From: Melampsora larici-populina 98AG31
Lineage: Eukaryota; Basidiomycota; Pucciniomycetes; Pucciniales; Melampsoraceae
Reading direction: 5' to 3'
NCBI RefSeq assembly: GCF_000204055.1
Contig: NW_006768821.1
Coordinates: forward strand, 155,186 to 219,185
Length of the DNA: 64,000 bases
Made by a program: the position numbers and the translations under genes. How positions within the stretch are numbered: position 1 is the first letter of the stretch; each line of letters opens with the position of its first letter. This document shows positions 60,385 to 64,000 of the stretch, in pieces. The notes below the pieces were generated by a model. That model did not search any database. It was not told the origin of the DNA and saw only the letters and a program-made list of their open reading frames with translations.

Positions 60385-61009
60385 AACCAGTACGGATCCC
60401 TCTTTCTTCTTACATATTCAATCGGCGACCGTCCATGGTATCGGGTTGCTGACCCTTATGCGTTGTTTATCATCAAAAGACCTATCCCATTCTCATTCAT
60501 TTACAATTCACTCGAAAGGCGTTTTCTAGCTGCTGAAAATCTTTCTCGTCTCCTTGTCCAGATTTCTGCATCGTTCATCTTCATCGGATGTCCGGAACAC
60601 ATTCTCCCATCATTGGAGTCTGTAGTTCTTCGGACTCGTCTCCTCGTCGATACCGTCTCAATCCTTTTTTTAACTTTTTGTTTGCAACTTATGATCTCCT
60701 AACTCCCTCTTCTCACTCCCGTTCTTCAGTTTTCGAAAAAAAAAAACTATTTTCTCCGTTTTTCATTCTTTCAAATGATTATAATCACAAAACAGTTTAT
60801 CTTTCAAGGATCAGGCTGATACTTGAACCCCATATCCAATCTTGTACAAGTCCAATTATAAATTCTTGGATTCTTGGAGGGAAAGTAAGATTACCTGAAG
60901 GAGTTGATCCGAAACTATATAGACGCTCTACTTTGTTTCTCATTCTGGTTGAAAAGTCACCTAAAAAAACTTCCTGTTCACATCCTAGCTATAAAAACTT
61001 AAATTGACC

Positions 61010-63340
61010 AATATTTGTACAAAATTAATTAATCATGCTTTTTGTGTGCATCTATACGCCTGGCCCTTGTGGCTTTAAATGTGTTTAAAATCATAGCGGA
61101 GCGCAAGTTGATGACTTGCTCTGTCTGAGTGCCTAAACAGGTATGGCAATTCAATAAGAGATGACCATATTTATAAAATGTCTAAGTCAAGCTAGAGATG
61201 CTAAGTGCACAAGATGTACATAGTAACTTGTCATGATTTAGGAGGTCAATGTGTACCCCAGATGCACTCAGTGGACTCGACCTATGAGTTCTGTAAGAGT
61301 TGTGATCTCATTGTTTGACCATTTCAAGTGAAGCTTTTGAAGTGGAAAACCAGAGCCCCATCTCAGTTGTGGATTAATATTGTCTTACATTGGGGAAAGA
61401 GTAGAAAAGTGATAGATGTGTAATTTGGTATGATTCCAAAGGGAAGGATTTTGATGGCCAGGTTGAATTACAAGTGAATTTGTCCCATGATCAGCACAGC
61501 ACTGTAATATCCAGTATATAGTCATGATTGACAGATCAAGTTTCAATCCAATATATTGAATGGCACATTCAATGTGAAGTTTATTGTGAAAGAGGCAGAG
61601 TACAATTGGGTTTGATCATAGAGCCAACATGACATTCTCAATCGTAGCTTGAAAGAATTGTATTCTTTTGTTTTCTTGCCACAGTTAAAACAGCAATAAA
61701 TTTGATTATCAATTGATATTATCAAGTCTTGCTAGATGATCTTGCAAGACTCACACAAGACAGTATTGTGATATCCCTAGTTTTTATTTTCTTTTGACTG
61801 TCCTGAATATATAACATTGTAATTAAACATCATAAAGAATACTATGCAAAGTCTGCTTTTGTCTGGAATTGTCTATATCAATAGAGTGCAAGTCACTGTG
61901 GAAGATAAATATCACAAATCTCTATGTTTTATCATAGTATATGCATTGTTCACCAAGGGGTTGCTTGCATGGCCATACAACAAGTATTGGACCTGCATGT
62001 CACATCCCCCTGTTCATTAACAAAAGTCTCAAATATAATAAAATCAAGTTCTGTTGTATTACCCAGAGCTCCAGGAAAACTCAGGGGTACACCCCAACAC
62101 AGACCAATATGTATGTAAAAAAATGCAATGAAGACCCAAATAAAACTGGTGTACAAAATTTAAAGCTGCCTGAGGTTTCACATCACCAAGGGAACAATGC
62201 CCACCTTTCAAATGAGCAGAGAAACTAGAAAAATCTTCCTGTACTATCTTCTTTCCAAACAAAAGACACATCCAGGGTTTGATGTAAGGATTTTACCACT
62301 CTGACTCCTGTGACACTTTCAGGTACCATGTTTTTTGGTCTACATTGATTGGATATGATTGTCTATTGCTCCAGGGTTCTAGGGGTACAACTTCCCTCTT
62401 TTGTACTCAATACCTTGCAGTGAAATCATGATACAGATCTTTGATCCAGAGGATAAAGAGAACTTGGATAAGAGAGAAAAACATTATAAAATTCTTCCAT
62501 GTAGGATGAATTCTAGTTATAGAATATTGACAGCTGTTTCAGAAAATATGGAAAGAAGGATAAAAAAGAGTTGTTGCAACTGGCACAGCAAGAAAAATTT
62601 GCAGAGATCCTCTTGATATGTTTTTTCTGGCTGCATTTTGCAAATTAGCAGGGAATTTCTTTGGTCAGAAACAAAGTTTAGGTTTTGCATTGCAACAATT
62701 CTTCTTTTGAAAAAATAGACATTTTTGTTGTTGTGGTACCAGTGCTCTTTCACAAAAGACACATTACTCACAGAAACATGTCTCCAGTTGACTGCCAAGT
62801 AGAGTATCAGTGCAAAAGTCTTGCACCAGGGTATGAGTTTCCAATACAAGAGTGTTCAGGGTCTGATCTGGGTCTACTAAAGAAGCACTTGGCATAGAAT
62901 TGAATTGAAGAATAGAGGCTAGATGAAGGTTTAAATAAAGACAGAGAATGAAGAATAAAGAATTTAGTCAACTCAGTCTTTCAAAGATGAGGAAAAGAAG
63001 GCAGATTGAGGATAGATGAATATATACATACTTAAATATATGTATTTAATCTGATTGTGATAAGTCACTGACAAGCATATTTAGCACAAATTCACATGTT
63101 TGTGTGGATTGGATATCAAAAATCAGTTATGTGAATGAGTCAAGAAAAGGTAAAATCCTAACCTGACCCATTGGCCACCCAGAAAATATTGAAAGTAATG
63201 CTTAGAATGTTGGTTGGTGCATGCAATGATTAGAGAAACTGCAGGTCTGCTGAAGCTGTTGTAGACCTTTTGAAAGATCTGATCTAGTGGGCAACATCAA
63301 TCTTCATGTGAATGTTAAATCAAAGATGGTGGCAGTCCAA
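61010..63340. other. CpG-free repeat-like DNA without genes
   Basis: No gene. Between the CG at 61643 and the next at 63344 I find no CG dinucleotide on reading line by line, about 1.7 kb. Composition is otherwise moderate in G and C, so tens of CG would be expected by chance. TG/CA are plentiful. No element ends recognised. Confidence 0.65.
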
Positions 63341-63344
63341 CCCC

Positions 63345-63845
63345 GGAAAGACCCCACATTGGTCCGCACAGTTTGCCAAGATATCTCACGGGGGGAGTAT
63401 TTCACCAATGGGCACTGTATGCAGCAGAGCATCTTTGCTCATACAGCATGAGCGTCAGCTGCTTGGCAATTGTGGTGACGATGACGAGGACAGGCACATG
63501 GGTTATGGGGGAACCGAAGGCTCGTAGGCTGCGTCCTCAGAATTCAGAGAGCGTGCATGGTAATGTTAGAAGAGCTTTGGGTTAAATGGACGAAGGTGTT
63601 CAGAGCGAGTTGGCTGTTGTTCTCGAATTACATTTTTGCAAGGTACTACTGAGAAGACGACATATGACAAAAGATTTTTAAAGATATAGCATATCCGAAC
63701 CACCGACCCAACCATTATCATGCAAGGTTGGCTTGACAAGTCAAGCCGAACAAGCAATCTGAATAACAGCTAGATGATACACTGGGAATCAATAAGGGTA
63801 CTTAGACGTTCGCGTTTGATCTGGTCATCGACTCTGACACTCCTT
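63345..63845. other. Short stretch before a possible gene start
   Basis: Normal CG content returns. No gene recognised on either strand; introns or later exons of the minus-strand candidate may lie here. Confidence 0.3.
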
Positions 63846-63850
63846 CTTAC

Positions 63851-63961
63851 CGGATTGTGTTCGCAGCGAAACCAAAAGGTACGAGACCCCTGGGCGCGAT
63901 AGTTTGTAAGAGGAGCAACACGGGAAGAGGAGGATGACGCCGCATGAGGAAAAGCTTTCAT
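63851..63961 (-). CDS. Possible first exon of a minus-strand gene
   Basis: An ATG at 63961 opens 37 codons (MKAFPHAASSSSSRVAP and on to an Arg/Trp/Phe-rich stretch) ending exactly at a strong donor, GTAAGAAGG. The Ser- and Arg-rich, acid-free start would suit a mitochondrial presequence. The following exons were not identified, so this is only a candidate. Confidence 0.3.
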
Positions 63962-64000
63962 TGTGGCGAGCGCATGATAGGTATTTATGGAATCAAACGT

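Overview
The window is nuclear DNA of a filamentous basidiomycete, most likely a rust fungus (Pucciniales); I cannot name the species. The evidence is many short GT-AG introns, KDZ transposases with CxC5/CxC6-type cysteine clusters, intron-bearing tRNA-Leu, a fungal set of housekeeping genes, and AT-rich repeat-laden intergenic DNA with strong CpG loss in places. All gene models are my own reading of splice signals and reading frames; no search was run.

Layout. 1-2.7 kb: a hAT transposase (minus) cut by the window edge. 2.8-4.6 kb: AT-rich repeats. 4.6-6.2 kb: a decayed KDZ transposase (copy A). 7.2-7.7 kb: tandem repeats with exon-like edges. 8.0-10.4 kb: an intact-looking KDZ transposase (copy B). 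11.0-12.0 and 20.1-20.5 kb: an inverted duplication, each arm carrying a tRNA-Leu(AAG)/tRNA-Asp(GTC) pair. Between the arms lies a gene island: SUA5 (t6A synthesis), a KIAA1143/DUF4604-like protein and an armadillo protein of the ARMC8/GID5 type. 21.9-23.7 kb: a secreted GH16 glucanase. 24.8-25.6 kb: a basic orphan. 27.4-46.3 kb: a mobile-element-like cluster. It holds two paralogous cysteine-cluster genes (P1, P2), an orphan (Q1), two alpha-kinase-like genes (Q2, Q3), a zinc-knuckle gene made of tiny phase-2 exons (R), and KDZ copies C and D. 49.3-54.1 kb: a family-2 membrane glycosyltransferase and the urease accessory protein UreF. 54-64 kb: mostly CpG-poor repeat DNA with several small inverted-repeat elements and one candidate gene.

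The clearest discoveries concern mobile DNA. A CACTA-like fold-back element sits in an exon of alpha-kinase-like gene Q3; removing it with one copy of its TTA duplication makes the five exon segments sum to exactly 416 codons with no stop. A CACCGCGGG-ended MITE has two copies here, one with its empty site preserved in the other tRNA arm. Six premature stops in element-related or decayed genes are all TGA, and the 54-63 kb DNA has a CpG-free stretch of about 1.7 kb; together these suggest decay by deamination of methylated cytosine. The best candidate for an undescribed system is the KDZ-linked cluster of cysteine-cluster, alpha-kinase-like and zinc-knuckle genes at 27-46 kb.
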